Origin: Actinomadura litoris
GTDB lineage: Bacteria; Actinomycetota; Actinomycetes; Streptosporangiales; Streptosporangiaceae
Direction of reading: 5' to 3'
DNA: 64,000 nt
NCBI RefSeq assembly: GCF_009733595.1
Contig: NZ_WOFH01000005.1
Location: 1-64,000, forward strand
Both the position numbers and the translations under genes were made by a program. Positions 49,111 through 59,118 of the stretch are shown one piece after another. A model generated the notes under the pieces. It searched no databases and was not told the origin of the DNA. It saw nothing but the letters and a program-made list of their open reading frames with translations. How positions within the stretch are numbered: position 1 is the first letter of the stretch; the number at the start of each line of letters is the position of its first letter.

Positions 49111-49542
49111 GAGGCACCTCCGAGGTGGGCTGACTTCCCTGCAAACTACGGCATCGGCCTTGGGAGCTTCCGGCGAACCCCGTACCTGGAGATCCGTTCG
49201 GATGCTCGTGTTCTCGCTGAACGAGGCGTCCCGGTGGTCTTTCGGTGCCCGCCTGCGTCCTGTGGCGGGCCGCTATCCGGGAGGGCTCGGTCGTGCTGCT
49301 CGTCGACTGTTTGGGGTAGTTGCTAGCTTTTTCCGGCCTTTCTGAACGGTGCCTCGGTGGGGGCGTGCCGCGCGAAGTCGGAGAGTTCCTCGTCCGATAC
49401 GATGCCGGAGGGTCCCGGAGGGTTGCCGGGGATTTCCGCGGAGTGGCGTTCCGCCTGAGAGGCCCACCGATGGACCGCGTTCGCGCGGCACCTCGGGGCC
49501 TCGGCCGGCGGGCGAGGCTCGCAACAGGGGGGTGCCGACCCG
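49111..49542. other. Gene-free divergent promoter region
   Basis: 432 bp between the divergent aminotransferase and GNAT genes. No gene seen; no clear -35/-10 pair identified. Confidence 0.45.
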
Positions 49543-50166
49543 GTGTCGCGTCGACTCGTCAACATCACGCTGGACAACCTGGACGATCTACCGCATCGCT
49601 GTCGCGGTTGTGTCTTCTGGGAGCTCGATCCCGTCAGCCGTGACCGTGCGCTGGAGAGCGGCGACTCCGGCCTTGAGAAGGAGGCGTGGATCTCCTCCAC
49701 GCTGCTGGAGTGGGGCAGTTGCGGCAAGCTCGTCTACGTCGACAACGTTCCGGCGGGGTTCGTGCTCTACGCACCGCCGCTGTATGTCCCACGATCGGTG
49801 GCGTTCCCGACAAGTCCCGTGAGCGCGGACGCGGTGCTGCTGATGACCGCGCACATCCTGCCCGAGTTCTCGGGCGGCGGGCTCGGCCGGATGCTCGTCC
49901 AGGGCGTCGCGAAGGACCTCACCCGGCGCGCCGTCAAGGCCATCGAGGCGTTCGGCGACCTCAAGGGCGCCGAGGAGGGTGGCGGCTGCATGGTGCCCGC
50001 CGACTATCTCCTCTCGGTCGGGTTCAAGACCATCCGTCCGCATCACCGCTACCCGCGGCTGCGGTTGGAGCTCAAGTCCGCCCTGTCCTGGCGTGAGGAC
50101 GTCGAGGTGGCCCTGGAACGTCTCCTCGGCTCCATGAGTCCGGAAGGCGCACTCCGACCCGTCTGA
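49543..50166 (+). CDS. GNAT-family N-acetyltransferase
   Basis: 207 residues from GTG after AGGGGGG. N-terminal NITLDNLDDLPHRCRGCVFWELDPV with a CRGCVFWE motif, then acetyl-CoA-binding LLMTAHILPEFSGGGLGRMLVQ, and a long C-terminal strand set ending SWREDVEVALERLLG. This GNAT is conserved near trxA/parB in actinobacteria; substrate unknown. Stands alone here. Confidence 0.87.
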   Translation: MSRRLVNITLDNLDDLPHRCRGCVFWELDPVSRDRALESGDSGLEKEAWISSTLLEWGSCGKLVYVDNVPAGFVLYAPPLYVPRSVAFPTSPVSADAVLLMTAHILPEFSGGGLGRMLVQGVAKDLTRRAVKAIEAFGDLKGAEEGGGCMVPADYLLSVGFKTIRPHHRYPRLRLELKSALSWREDVEVALERLLGSMSPEGALRPV

Positions 50167-50506
50167 GGCGGTCTGAGCCGTTTTGTTCAGCGGAGCGGCT
50201 CGGAGCCTGGACAACGGCGCTGATGAGCTTCCTTGCGGCTGCCGCAGCGCCCGGCCAACTTCGGCAGCCGAGGGCACGCTGGCGCAACAAGGGCAATTGT
50301 GCGGCAGCAGCCGAGCCTCGGAGGCTGGTCCTGTTCGGCGAACGGCGCGCGGCAGCTCGGCTCCGATACGCCCGGCGGCTGCCAAGAGGGCGGGCGCACC
50401 CGACGACATGCCGCGACCGGTTTGCCCCGACGGGGGTGCACCCCTGGGTGGGGTGTCTCGGCCAGGGGTGAGCGGAGGCGCGGGTCAGATGTCCGTCAGA
50501 TATCGG

Positions 50507-50739
50507 GGGCCGCTCGGACCGGACGGGACGGCCGGGGCAGCTCGGACGGGATGGCTTGGGTGGGATGGCTTGGGTGGGACGGCTCGGGTGGGACGGCTCG
50601 GACTGGACGGCTCGGGTGGGACAGCTCGGACCGGGCCGCTAGACCGGGCCGCTAGACCGGGGAGCTTGGACGGGGCTGCTCGGACGGGGCTGCTCGGACG
50701 GTGGCTTGGGTGGGGTGGCTCGGGTGGGGTGGCTCAGGC
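50507..50739. repeat. Tandem repeat, 14-bp unit
   Basis: About 15 diverged copies of GGCTCGGGTGGGAC-type units (for example ATGGCTTGGGTGGG twice in a row), strongly G-rich on the plus strand. Confidence 0.75.
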
Positions 50740-51613
50740 AAGTGGCCTTGGGGGGCCGCCTTGAGGTGTTGGGTGTCGCAGGCACGTGTGTAGGTGCTGA
50801 GGGGCGGAGGAGCCGGCGCGCTGTGCGCGTCGTTGGCTGGCGATGGTCCGTCGTGCGACGCCGAGCGGCACCTTGTCGGGACGACGCTTGGATAGGCCGC
50901 TCCCCCCGGTGCGGCGACGTTGTCTGGGCGACCGCGACGTCGGAGCGCCCTCTCCTGCCCAAGGCGCGACGGCTGATCGTTCGCACGACGGCCTGGTCTG
51001 CGACGGCGCATTCTGGGCGACGGTCGCTGAGGTGTCGTGGCGGCTGGGCGAATGCCGCGACAGGCGTGCAGGTGGTCGCGGGAGTCCGCGAGGCGGTAAT
51101 GGGGCGACGTAGTCGCTGCCCTACCAGCCCTTCATAGCGGTCACAGTGTTGACGACCTGCGCGTCGCCCGCCCGATCCGCACGAATCCGGCTCGTGTCGC
51201 CCCCCGGACTCAGGTCTTGCTACTCCGGTCCGGCTGACGAACCGCGTTTCTCGCCGCGGCGCTTGGTCTGGAGGCGCTGTCGCCGATGTGCGGTTCCACA
51301 GCGGACGACGTCCTGCGACGCAGCGTCTGCGTCGTCGCCTGGCTGTCCGGTCGTGACGCGCGGGCTCGGCTGTCGTCGTGCTTGCCCTGCCGTGTCGTCC
51401 AGTCGGTTGAGGCGTGTCGTCGTAGCGCCGAGCAGACGACACGTCGGCGGTGCTATCGCCTGGGTCGTGTGAATGTCGGGTTGGTGGAGGACCGTGGCGG
51501 CCGCGATGTGGCCGCCGGAGCGTCGAGGTCGAGCCTCCCCGATTCGCCGCCTCGGCCGGGGGCTCTTGACCGGCGGCCGTTCGGCGGGGAACTCGACGAT
51601 CGTGCGTTCGGTG

Positions 51614-51710
51614 GCCCCCCATGCGCCCTCAGCAGCCGCCCGCCCGGCTCGGCCACCCGCCGCAGCTCGCGCAGCGCCGCGCCGGTGTCGGCGACGTCGC
51701 TGAGGACGCG
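51614..51710 (-). pseudogene. Remnant of a SAM-dependent methyltransferase
   Basis: One minus-strand frame reads VLSDVADTGAALRELRRVAEPGGRLLRAHGG (in two blocks: VLSDVADTGAALRELRR and VAEPGGRLLRAHGG), the strand-helix segment after SAM motif III of class I methyltransferases. Nothing before or after it in any frame continues the fold. Suggests a decayed gene. Confidence 0.5.
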
Positions 51711-51963
51711 TTGGGGCGGAGCCTTAGGGCGATGTCGGGAACGACCGGCCGACCGTGTCGTCGTCTGGTGGGAGGACGACACGGTCGAGCATCGTTGGCG
51801 TCCGGCGTCCGGCGTGCTGTGCCGAGATCTGGACGCGACGTCGGCCGTCGCGACGGGGACGTCCGGACGTCCACGGCGGCCTCGCGTCGCTGTCCGTCGG
51901 GCGTGCGGCCGTCGTGGCGCGCCTCCATGTCGGGGCGACGCGCGTCCGAGATGTCGGGATGGG

Positions 51964-52917
51964 TCAGGGCTGGGGGACGGTCTCGGTGGCGTCCTGGTCC
52001 TGGAGCCAGTGCTCGGCGTCGATCGCGGCCGCGCAGCCGCTGCCGGCGGCGGTGATCGCCTGGCGGTAGACGTGGTCGACCACGTCGCCGCAGGCGAACA
52101 CGCCGGGGATCTTCGTCTTCGTCGTGGGCGCGTCCACGAGCAGGTAGCCGTCGGTGTCGGTCTCAAGCTGGCCGGCGAACAGCTCGCTGCGCGGGTCGTG
52201 GCCGATCGCGATGAACAGCCCGGTGACCTCCAGGCGGCTCTGCTCACCCGTCCGGACGTCGCGCGTCTGGACGCCGGTGATGCGGTCGTCGCCGTGGATC
52301 TCCACGACCTCGCTGTCCCAGAGGAACTTGATCTTCTCGTTGGCGAACGCGCGCTCCTGCATGATCTTGGACGCGCGCAGCTCGTTCCTGCGGTGGATCA
52401 CCGTGACCGAGCGGGCGAACTTGGTGAGGAAGATCGCCTCTTCCATCGCGGTGTCGCCGCCGCCGACGACGGCGATGTCCTGCTCGCGGAAGAAGAATCC
52501 GTCACAGGTCGCGCACCACGAGACGCCCCGTCCGGACAGGCGCTTCTCGTTCTCCAGCCCCAGCTCGCGGTAGCCGGAGCCGGTGGCGACGATCACGGCC
52601 CGCGCGAGGTAGGTCTCGTCGCCGACCTTGACGACCTTCGGATCGGCGGTCAGGTCGACCTCGGTGACGTCGTCGGTGATCAGCTCGGCACCGAACCGCT
52701 CGGCCTGCTTGCGCAGGTTGTCCATCAGGTCGGGGCCCATGACGCCATCGGGGAACCCGGGGAAGTTCTCCACGTCGGTGGTGTTCATCAGCGCACCACC
52801 GGCGGTCACAGACCCCTCGAACACCAGCGGCTTCAGATCACCGCGGGCCGCGTAGATCGCGGCGGTGTAGCCCGCGGGGCCCGAGCCGATGACGATGACG
52901 TTACGGACGTCGCTCAC
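51964..52917 (-). CDS. trxB: Thioredoxin-disulfide reductase
   Basis: 317 residues from the GTG at 52917 (GAGGAGAGG upstream), giving [28 protein letters not shown] motif GSGPAG (11-16), redox CATC (C135-C138), NADPH motif [10 protein letters not shown] and the FAD motif [17 protein letters not shown] are present. It reduces thioredoxin with NADPH. The expected trxA neighbour is missing. Confidence 0.96.
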   Translation of the reverse strand: MSDVRNVIVIGSGPAGYTAAIYAARGDLKPLVFEGSVTAGGALMNTTDVENFPGFPDGVMGPDLMDNLRKQAERFGAELITDDVTEVDLTADPKVVKVGDETYLARAVIVATGSGYRELGLENEKRLSGRGVSWCATCDGFFFREQDIAVVGGGDTAMEEAIFLTKFARSVTVIHRRNELRASKIMQERAFANEKIKFLWDSEVVEIHGDDRITGVQTRDVRTGEQSRLEVTGLFIAIGHDPRSELFAGQLETDTDGYLLVDAPTTKTKIPGVFACGDVVDHVYRQAITAAGSGCAAAIDAEHWLQDQDATETVPQP

Positions 52918-53095
52918 AGTTCTGTGCCTCTCCTCGTTGGCCCTGGTGCCGGACGATCTCTCGTTGGCCGCCACGGCGTCCGCCTCCCGCGCTCCCATCG
53001 TCCGCCGATGGTGCCCGTCCGGCACGACCAGGCCTGCCAGTCGCCACAACCGATCCTAGGCCCCAAGGATTCCCTTCACCCGAACTGCCGAGCCC

Positions 53096-53104
53096 TGTGG
53101 ATAA
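53096..53104 (-). promoter_or_regulatory. DnaA box upstream of trxB
   Basis: Perfect TTATCCACA in the trxB/hydrolase divergent region, about 180 bp upstream of trxB. Confidence 0.6.
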
Positions 53105-53260
53105 CCCGTCCCCCTTCGACCCGCCCCGTCCGCGCGGCACCGTCCCTGACCGTCACCTACGTCATGTCACGCCTCCGACGAAAAGAGATGTCGGCGCGGG
53201 TCGTCCGACACCCGTTTCGGCGGCCAACGGAGCCGATGATCTGCCCATAGGCTGGTGCGC

Positions 53261-53833
53261 ATGGCTCGTATCTTGCTTATCCACTCGATGTACGGACTCC
53301 GCCCCGCCGTCCACCAGGCGGCGGACCGGCTGCGCGACGCCGGGCACGAGGTCCACGTCCCGGATATCTATGACGGACGGACCGTGGACACCGCCGAGGA
53401 GGGCATCGCGATCAAGGAGGAGATCGGCCGGGACGAGCTGCTGCGCCGCGCGGTCGCCGCGGCGGCGCCGCTGACCGTTGAGGGCGGTGTGGTGTACGCG
53501 GGGTTCTCGCTCGGCGCCGCGCTCGCGCAGAACCTGGCGCTCGCGGACGACAAGGCACGCGGACTGCTGCTGATGCACGGCACGTCCGACCTGGCGGACG
53601 ACGCGGCCACCGACATTCCGGTGCAGTTCCATGTCGCCGACCCGGACACCTACGAGCCCGTCGACTGGGTCAACGCCTGGTACCTGCGGATGACCAAGGC
53701 GGGTGCGGACGTGGAGGTCTTCCGGTATCGCGGCGCCGGACACATGTTCACCGACCCCGACCTGCCGGATTACGACGCCGAGTCGGCCGAGGCCGCCTGG
53801 GCGGCCGCCCTCGACTTCCTGGCGCCCCTCTGA
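53261..53833 (+). CDS. Dienelactone-hydrolase-family alpha/beta hydrolase
   Basis: 190 residues from the ATG at 53261. ARILLIHSMYGLRPAVHQAA, DIYDGRTVDTAEEG, nucleophile elbow YAGFSLGAALAQ, and YRGAGHMFTDPDLPDY (Asp/His region). In classical dienelactone hydrolases the elbow is G-x-C-x-G; here Ser replaces Cys. So it is probably a serine hydrolase of the same fold. Alone on the plus strand, convergent with the anti-sigma gene. Confidence 0.85.
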   Translation: MARILLIHSMYGLRPAVHQAADRLRDAGHEVHVPDIYDGRTVDTAEEGIAIKEEIGRDELLRRAVAAAAPLTVEGGVVYAGFSLGAALAQNLALADDKARGLLLMHGTSDLADDAATDIPVQFHVADPDTYEPVDWVNAWYLRMTKAGADVEVFRYRGAGHMFTDPDLPDYDAESAEAAWAAALDFLAPL

Positions 53834-53992
53834 ACAGCAGGTTCGCCGAGGTCGGCCGTCAATGGCGGCGCGCTCGGCACCCCGCCGGCCGCGATGGCGA
53901 TACCCACTGAAAACGAGCCAGGACGGTCAGCTTCAAGATCTGTGACGGACGTCCCGGAGGACCGCCCCCGGATCCGCTGATCCCACCGCGAA

Positions 53993-54030
53993 GGCCGTGG
54001 ACGACACGCGTGCGCATGCCGTCCACGGCC
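53993..54030. terminator. Bidirectional hairpin between hydrolase and anti-sigma genes
   Basis: GGCCGTGGACG (53993-54003) and CGTCCACGGCC (54020-54030), perfect 11-bp arms, between two convergent genes. Confidence 0.65.
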
Positions 54031-54107
54031 AAGCCGACCTCGCGGTCGTACAAAGGAAACAAGAGCCCCCGGGCAAGGGGGCGAAGCCGCCGGCCTCAGA
54101 ACGGAGA

Positions 54108-54896
54108 TCAGGCCGGCTCGTGCTTGAGAATGTGCGGATTCTGGGCGGTGCAGTCGGGTCCCACGACCCAGATGTTCCAGTTGCCCGGCTTGTCGCCGCG
54201 GATCGCGATCACCGTGGCCTGCTTGCCCTCGAAGGTGGCCCGGTCCACGAGCGCCGGTGCCTTTCCGCTGGTGACGCCGTTGACGCAGCCCACGAGCCGC
54301 TGGTCGGGCGGGTCGCCGTACTGCTTCGTCCGCTCCTGCTTGCCCACCAGGCGGTCGACCTGGCGGCCCAGGTCACCGGTGGTGTAGTCGGTGCCGCTAC
54401 GCGCGACGACATAGGACGGGGCGTTCAGCATGGTCTGGCCAGAGGGCGACTGCCGAGCCGCTCCGGGCGCGGACCCCTGCGGCCTGGTGGCGTCCTGGAC
54501 AGGGCTCCGCGCGACGCTCCGATGATCGTCGCCGCTCGACCCGTCCAAGGCGATCTTGCTGACCACCGCTCCGCCGCCGAGCACGACCACCGTAGCGGCC
54601 GCCGCCGACAGTATCCGCCAATGCCGCCTTCCGCGCCGCTGCTCCATGCTCACGACGGTGGCGTTGTTCAGCGACTCCGCCGCGATGGCGGAGTCGATGC
54701 GTTCGGCCAGCTCCGCGGGCATGGACGGGACGGGTGCCTCCGCCAGGATCCGGGAGACGTCCGCAAGGTCGGCGGAAAGCTCCCGGCATTCGGCGCAGGT
54801 GTCGAGGTGCGCGTTGACGGAGGCGGCCTGGTCGTCTTCGAGTAGTCCTTCAGCCAGGTCGGCCAGGACGTCGTAGTCAAGGTGCGCGGGGTTCAT
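54108..54896 (-). CDS. Anti-sigma factor with zinc-finger domain
   Basis: 262 residues; ATG overlaps the sigma stop (ATGA), with AAGGAGG 12 bases upstream. H30-x3-C34-x2-C37 (HLDTCAEC) is the ZAS motif that grips ECF sigma factors. A membrane helix lies near 94-116 (ILSAAAATVVVLGGGAVV), followed by an extracytoplasmic sensor domain with two Cys that could pair. It should hold SigM at the membrane until an envelope or redox signal. Confidence 0.92.
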   Translation of the reverse strand: MNPAHLDYDVLADLAEGLLEDDQAASVNAHLDTCAECRELSADLADVSRILAEAPVPSMPAELAERIDSAIAAESLNNATVVSMEQRRGRRHWRILSAAAATVVVLGGGAVVSKIALDGSSGDDHRSVARSPVQDATRPQGSAPGAARQSPSGQTMLNAPSYVVARSGTDYTTGDLGRQVDRLVGKQERTKQYGDPPDQRLVGCVNGVTSGKAPALVDRATFEGKQATVIAIRGDKPGNWNIWVVGPDCTAQNPHILKHEPA

Positions 54897-55516
54897 TTGG
54901 GCATGCCACCTCCTTCCACACCTCCGACGTTCCTGGGCTCCCGTCGGTTCCGATGGTGGGCGAGAAGTGGGGCGAGCCTCGCCCGTCCGCGCGCGCACCG
55001 GCTCTTGATCGTCCCGGGTGGCACCTCCAGGACCTTCGCCGCGTCGTCGACCGAATACCCCATCATGTCCACGAGGACGAGCGCCGCGCGCTGCTCGTAC
55101 GGCAGGTGCAGCAGGGCCTTGTGGACGTCGAGGGACACGCCGTGCGCGTCCGTCGGGTCGGGCATCTTCGGCGCGATGGCGTCGAAGGTCGCGTCGTCGC
55201 CCATGGGCGTCGCGGGCCGGACGGACTTCCGCCGGATCCGGTCGAGGCACGCGTTGACGACGATCCGGTGCAGCCATGTGGTGACGGCCGCGTCGCCGCG
55301 GAAGCGCGCGGCGGCGCGGAACGCCGAAAGGCATGCGTCCTGCAGCGCGTCCGCGGCCTCCTCCGGGTCGCCGAGCGTCCGCAGCGCGACCGCCCACATG
55401 CGGTCGCGGTGCCGGTGCACCAGCTCGGCGAACGCGTGCGGGTCCCCCTCGGCGTGCCTGGCCAGGAGCTCCTTGTCAGGCATCTCGTCCACGCGACGCA
55501 TGCTCACCGACGCCAT
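54893..55516 (-). CDS. sigM: ECF sigma factor SigM
   Basis: 207 residues. Region 2: AFAELVHRHRDRMWAVALRTLGDPEEAADALQDACLSAF and RFRGDAAVTTWLHRIVVNACLDRIRR; region 4: LPYEQRAALVLVDMMGYSVDDAAKVLEVPPGTIKSRCARGRARLAPLL (in segments). Gene order sigma, anti-sigma, then trxB is that of SigM. Start is uncertain: an ATG with a weak ribosome site, several alternatives within 12 codons. Confidence 0.92.
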   Translation of the reverse strand: MASVSMRRVDEMPDKELLARHAEGDPHAFAELVHRHRDRMWAVALRTLGDPEEAADALQDACLSAFRAAARFRGDAAVTTWLHRIVVNACLDRIRRKSVRPATPMGDDATFDAIAPKMPDPTDAHGVSLDVHKALLHLPYEQRAALVLVDMMGYSVDDAAKVLEVPPGTIKSRCARGRARLAPLLAHHRNRREPRNVGGVEGGGMPK

Positions 55517-56012
55517 GAGCGACCGCTTTCTCGTCCTGGACGCCCGGGCTGCCCGGTCGTTGCCGGGCTTCCGCGACCGGCCGCGCCTGCTGGGGAAGAC
55601 ACCACAGATTCCTGGGGGGAGAGGACGTTCCGTTTACAGGCACGATACCGACAAGCGCCACCCCACGTCACAGCCCGCGACCCCCGTCCGTTCCCTCGCC
55701 CGACCCGCGAATGCCCTGCTCCACGAATGCCCTGATCCACCGGATGACGCCCCCGCCCCGGCTTATCCACAGAACGACGTTCCACTTTCCGTGCCGACGC
55801 AGATATTCGACCATGAACGTAGCGGGTTCGGGGCGGGCATGGGCACCCCGCCGACCCGAGATCCATCCTTCCGACTTCGAGGAGGCCATGGGAAACGTGA
55901 GCGAGAGCAACTCGTGGCGAGGGTGAATGATCAGAAGTGAGGAGGTAGGGGCGGAGGTAGTGGAGGAATGCCGAGTCGGTGAGAGAGCCGGGCCAACAGG
56001 GGCCGGAGGCGG
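55517..56012. other. Gene-free interval with a DnaA box
   Basis: 496 bp upstream of sigM; no gene seen. Perfect TTATCCACA at 55763-55771 (plus). A GGAAC about 120 bp before sigM might be an ECF -35, but no matching -10 was found. Confidence 0.5.
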
Positions 56013-57638
56013 TCAGCGTGCCGTGCCGTAGACGGCGACTTCGCCGATCTTGCCCTTGAGTGAGGAGGGAAGCTTGGTGAACCACACGAGGATGTACTGC
56101 CCGGAGACCTGCGGATTCACCGAGTAGGTGAGTTCGCCGCCGGTGCCCGGCTGGCGGTCGACGGGCCGCATGTCCGCACCGGACGGGGAATTGCCGATCT
56201 TGACCTGCAGGGCGCCGCCGGCCTCGGGCGTGTACACCTTGACGGCGGAAACCTTGACCGGTCGGCCCATGTTGAGCATGACGCCGATGCCCTTGGAGTA
56301 GTTGCCGAAATCGGTGTCGGCGTAACTCTGGGTCTGCCAGAGCGTGCTCGGCTTTCCGTCGATGACCAGTCCGGTGTCCCGCTGGAAGGCCTGGTCGTGG
56401 TGGCCGCCGATCGGCTTCTCGAAACCGTCCGCGTTCTGGACGGTCAGCTTGCTCACGGTTGGCTTGGGGGGCGCGGAGGTCTTGGTCTGGTCCGTGACGC
56501 CGCCGGTCTTGGGCTTGTTGCCCGAGCTCTTGTCGGTGAGCGCCCAAGCACCGAGACCGACGATGACCGTCAGCGCGGCGGCGGCGACGCCGAGCAGGGC
56601 CCGGTTGGCGGGACGGCGCGGCATTCCCGTCGTGGCGTCGGCCGGGGCGGTGGGCGCGGGCGGGATGGTGTTGCCGTGGTCGGCCCGGGCACGCGGTTCC
56701 GGGATCTGCGCGGCCGGCCGGGTGGCGGCGTGCTGGCGCTGGCGCTGGCGCGCGGGTACCGGGGCGGCCGGCGGAGGCGGCGGCGCATGCTTGTGCGCCG
56801 GCGGGGCCACCGGGGCGGGGCGCGGCGCCGGCGGCGGGGAGTTGCCGAGGCCCGCGAACAGCGGCAGCGGCGTGCGCGGGACCCCGCGCAACGCCTTGGC
56901 CAGGTCGGCGGGTGTGGCGAGCGCCTCAGCCTCACCCAGGCCGAGGCAACGGCAGACGATCGCGTCGACCGCGTGGGAGATCCCGGCCTGAACCTGCCGG
57001 GGAGCCTGCGGCACGCCGCCGATCGCCGGGGCGGGCGGCAGGTCGGACCCCTCGTCGCCCGGCCAGTGGGCGGTGAGCGCCGCGTACAGCATGCGGCCGA
57101 GCCCGCGGACGTCCTCCGCCGCGGGGTCGTCGGCGTAGCGGTCACCGAGAACGGCGTCGGTGGCGATGCCGAGGATCTTGACCGTGCCGCCGGTCGTCCA
57201 GACCAGGTCACGGGGGGTGAGGCACAGATGGGCCAGCCCGGCGGCGTGCGCGGCGGCGAGGGCCTCGGCCGCCTCGTACAGCAGCGTCGCGGCGCGTCCC
57301 GGCTCCAGCGGCGCCTTGCCGAGCATCTGCTCAAGCGTCTCGCCGACGACCCACTCGCTCACGACATAGGCGCTCTCACCACTGTCGTCGGCGTCGAACA
57401 CCTGGGTCAGACGCGGATCGGTGAGGCGGCTGGCGGCGCGCGCCGAGGTGACGACCTCGCCGACGCGGGGGAACTCGGGATCGAACGTGCGGACGGCGAC
57501 GGCCCGGGCAAGGATCTCGTCGATGGCCTTCCAAAGCGCCGATCCGCCCGAATCGTTGATGCGCTTCTCAAGCCGGTAGCGGCCGGCGAGACGTGTGCCG
57601 GGCTCGATGACTGACGTGCTCAAGGCAACGTCCTGCAC
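56013..57638 (-). CDS. MurJ-associated pseudokinase with membrane helix and C-terminal beta domain
   Basis: 541 residues from GTG (a TTG five codons in is possible). Kinase-like lobe 1-270: AGRYRLEKRINDSGGSALWKA is a degenerate glycine loop; the HRD position reads HLCLTPRDLVW and DFG reads LGI, so catalysis is unlikely. Pro-rich linker, membrane helix about 352-372 (ALLGVAAAALTVIVGLGAWAL), then an extracytoplasmic discoidin-like domain (GGHHDQAFQRDTGLVIDG, KPSTLWQTQSYADTDFG). It matches the pseudokinase that in mycobacteria is fused to MurJ (Rv3910) and regulated by a FHA protein. Confidence 0.88.
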   Translation of the reverse strand: MQDVALSTSVIEPGTRLAGRYRLEKRINDSGGSALWKAIDEILARAVAVRTFDPEFPRVGEVVTSARAASRLTDPRLTQVFDADDSGESAYVVSEWVVGETLEQMLGKAPLEPGRAATLLYEAAEALAAAHAAGLAHLCLTPRDLVWTTGGTVKILGIATDAVLGDRYADDPAAEDVRGLGRMLYAALTAHWPGDEGSDLPPAPAIGGVPQAPRQVQAGISHAVDAIVCRCLGLGEAEALATPADLAKALRGVPRTPLPLFAGLGNSPPPAPRPAPVAPPAHKHAPPPPPAAPVPARQRQRQHAATRPAAQIPEPRARADHGNTIPPAPTAPADATTGMPRRPANRALLGVAAAALTVIVGLGAWALTDKSSGNKPKTGGVTDQTKTSAPPKPTVSKLTVQNADGFEKPIGGHHDQAFQRDTGLVIDGKPSTLWQTQSYADTDFGNYSKGIGVMLNMGRPVKVSAVKVYTPEAGGALQVKIGNSPSGADMRPVDRQPGTGGELTYSVNPQVSGQYILVWFTKLPSSLKGKIGEVAVYGTAR

Positions 57639-58487
57639 AGGTGGTCAGATCCCATGTTCGTGGCGTGGCAGCTTACGCCTCCGACCCTCCTCTTTGCGTT
57701 CCCCAGGGTGTCGCCCCGCAAGCCGTAGTCCCCCACATGGTAGTGGCTACTCGCACGAGTGGCCTCCTTATCGCCGCGCGTCCTGTGTACTTTGCCTCGC
57801 TTTACCAACCAGCCCGGACCCGGCAACCGACCAGCAACCCTCCAGCACATTCGATCACTTGACCCACCCGACCCCCAACGAACACGCCCCGACCACCCCC
57901 ACCAACCACCCCACCCCTCCGCCACACCACTTCCCCCAGTCACCCTGCCCCTGCCTACCACCCCGCTACCTGTCGCCTCTCCCGACCCACGCCTAGCTCT
58001 CTCGTCCCGTACCTTGTCCCCTCGTCCTCTAGTTTCGTCCCCCGCGCCTCCTCCGCGCCGCCTCCTCCGCGCCGCCTCCTCCGCGCCGCCTCCTCCGCGC
58101 CGCCTCCTCCGCGCCGCCTCCTCCGCGCCGCGCCTCCTCCGCGCCGCGCCCCCTCCGCGCCGCCTCCTCCGCGCCGCGCCCCCTCCGCGCCGCCTCCTCC
58201 GCGCCGCGCCCGTCCCGTCGCCCCGCTTCGTCATTCCTCCTTGTCACGTGTCGCGGTGTCCGGCGGCTGCCGCGCGGCTGCGCGTCCCGGCCTTCCACTC
58301 CGTCGCGCTGCTCGCGTCGCCCCCTAAATCGCACGTTGAACTGGGCGCTGGATGCCATCTGATGCCTTCGCCGCTGCTGGGCCGCGCTGCTGGGCCGCGC
58401 TGCTCGGCCGGGGTTGTGGGTGGTGGGGACGTCGTACCCCCTGGTCCCAACTGAGGGGCCAGGGGGTTGTCGTGGCTTGGGGGCTGC
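57639..58487. other. Gene-free region with A/C-rich and repeat segments
   Basis: 849 bp. 57.82-57.96 kb is A/C-rich on the plus strand, resembling 36.42-36.55 kb. The 14-bp repeat at 58041-58210 follows. No gene supported. Confidence 0.55.
58041..58210. repeat. Tandem repeat, 14-bp unit (CGCGCCGCCTCCTC)
   Basis: Six uniform copies followed by six variants with 2-base length changes (CGCGCCGCGCCTCCTC and CGCGCCGCGCCCCCTC). Pyrimidine-rich array; no gene uses it. Confidence 0.9.
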
Positions 58488-58946
58488 TCAGACTGCGCTG
58501 ACCCAGTGGGCTGCGATGGTGGTGCGGCCGTCGGCGTTGCTCAGGATGGAGGCGTTGTTGCCCTGGGAGCCGATGCCCTTGGCATAGAGGCTCACGACGT
58601 CGTTGGCTTCAAGGTCGACCAGGACGGTCTGCCCGGCGGTGGACTGGAGGATCAGGTTCGCTGGGCCGCCGCCCCCGGCCAGGGCCTGGCTGCCGTCGAT
58701 GGGGGTCTGCCCCTTGTACAGCACCGTGCTGGCCCAGTAGTTGGTGTTCGCGGCGCCGGAATTGATCACGGAACGGGCCTGGTACGAGAGCTCCCACACG
58801 CCTGGGAAGGGGATCGTGATCGTCAGGCCGGACGGGTGGACCTGCGCGTAGGCGGTGGTGAGGGACTGGTTGATGTCGAGCGGACCGGTCTGGACCCACA
58901 TCTTGGAGGGGCCCCGCTGGGACGGCGCACTGGCCGGTGTCGTCAT
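58488..58946 (-). CDS. C1q/TNF-like jelly-roll protein
   Basis: 152 residues, ATG without a clear ribosome site. No signal peptide. Strand pattern ITIPFPGVWELSYQARSVINS, TNYWASTVLYKGQTPIDGSQ, QTVLVDLEANDVVSLYAKGIG and ILSNADGRTTIAAHWVSAV is that of C1q/TNF-like jelly rolls, which trimerise. Fold call is from the pattern. It is an unexpected gene between murJ and the pseudokinase, flanked by repeat-rich DNA. Function unknown. Confidence 0.65.
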   Translation of the reverse strand: MTTPASAPSQRGPSKMWVQTGPLDINQSLTTAYAQVHPSGLTITIPFPGVWELSYQARSVINSGAANTNYWASTVLYKGQTPIDGSQALAGGGGPANLILQSTAGQTVLVDLEANDVVSLYAKGIGSQGNNASILSNADGRTTIAAHWVSAV

Positions 58947-59118
58947 GCGTGAAAGCTAGCCCGGCGTGATCGAACATGACAGGAACCTTGACAGCCCTAC
59001 TCATGTCGCTTCACTGGTGATTGACACCGTTCTCGGTGCGGGCGGGTGAAGTTGGAGCCATCGCCCGCCCGTCCTCGCGTGGCTCGCATCCGAGTGGTCG
59101 GCGCCGTTGTCGTGGGGG

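Larger units (their letters stand above)
50167..51963. other. Gene-free region where trxA would be expected
   Basis: 1.8 kb between the GNAT gene and trxB with no supportable intact gene. It contains a 14-bp tandem repeat and a methyltransferase remnant (listed separately). In many actinomycetes trxA follows trxB here; no thioredoxin WCGPC-type frame is present. Confidence 0.6.

Noticed and set aside
55517..55680. ECF-type autoregulatory promoter for sigM
   Set aside because: A GGAAC is present but no CGTC-like -10 at the right distance, so not listed as a promoter.
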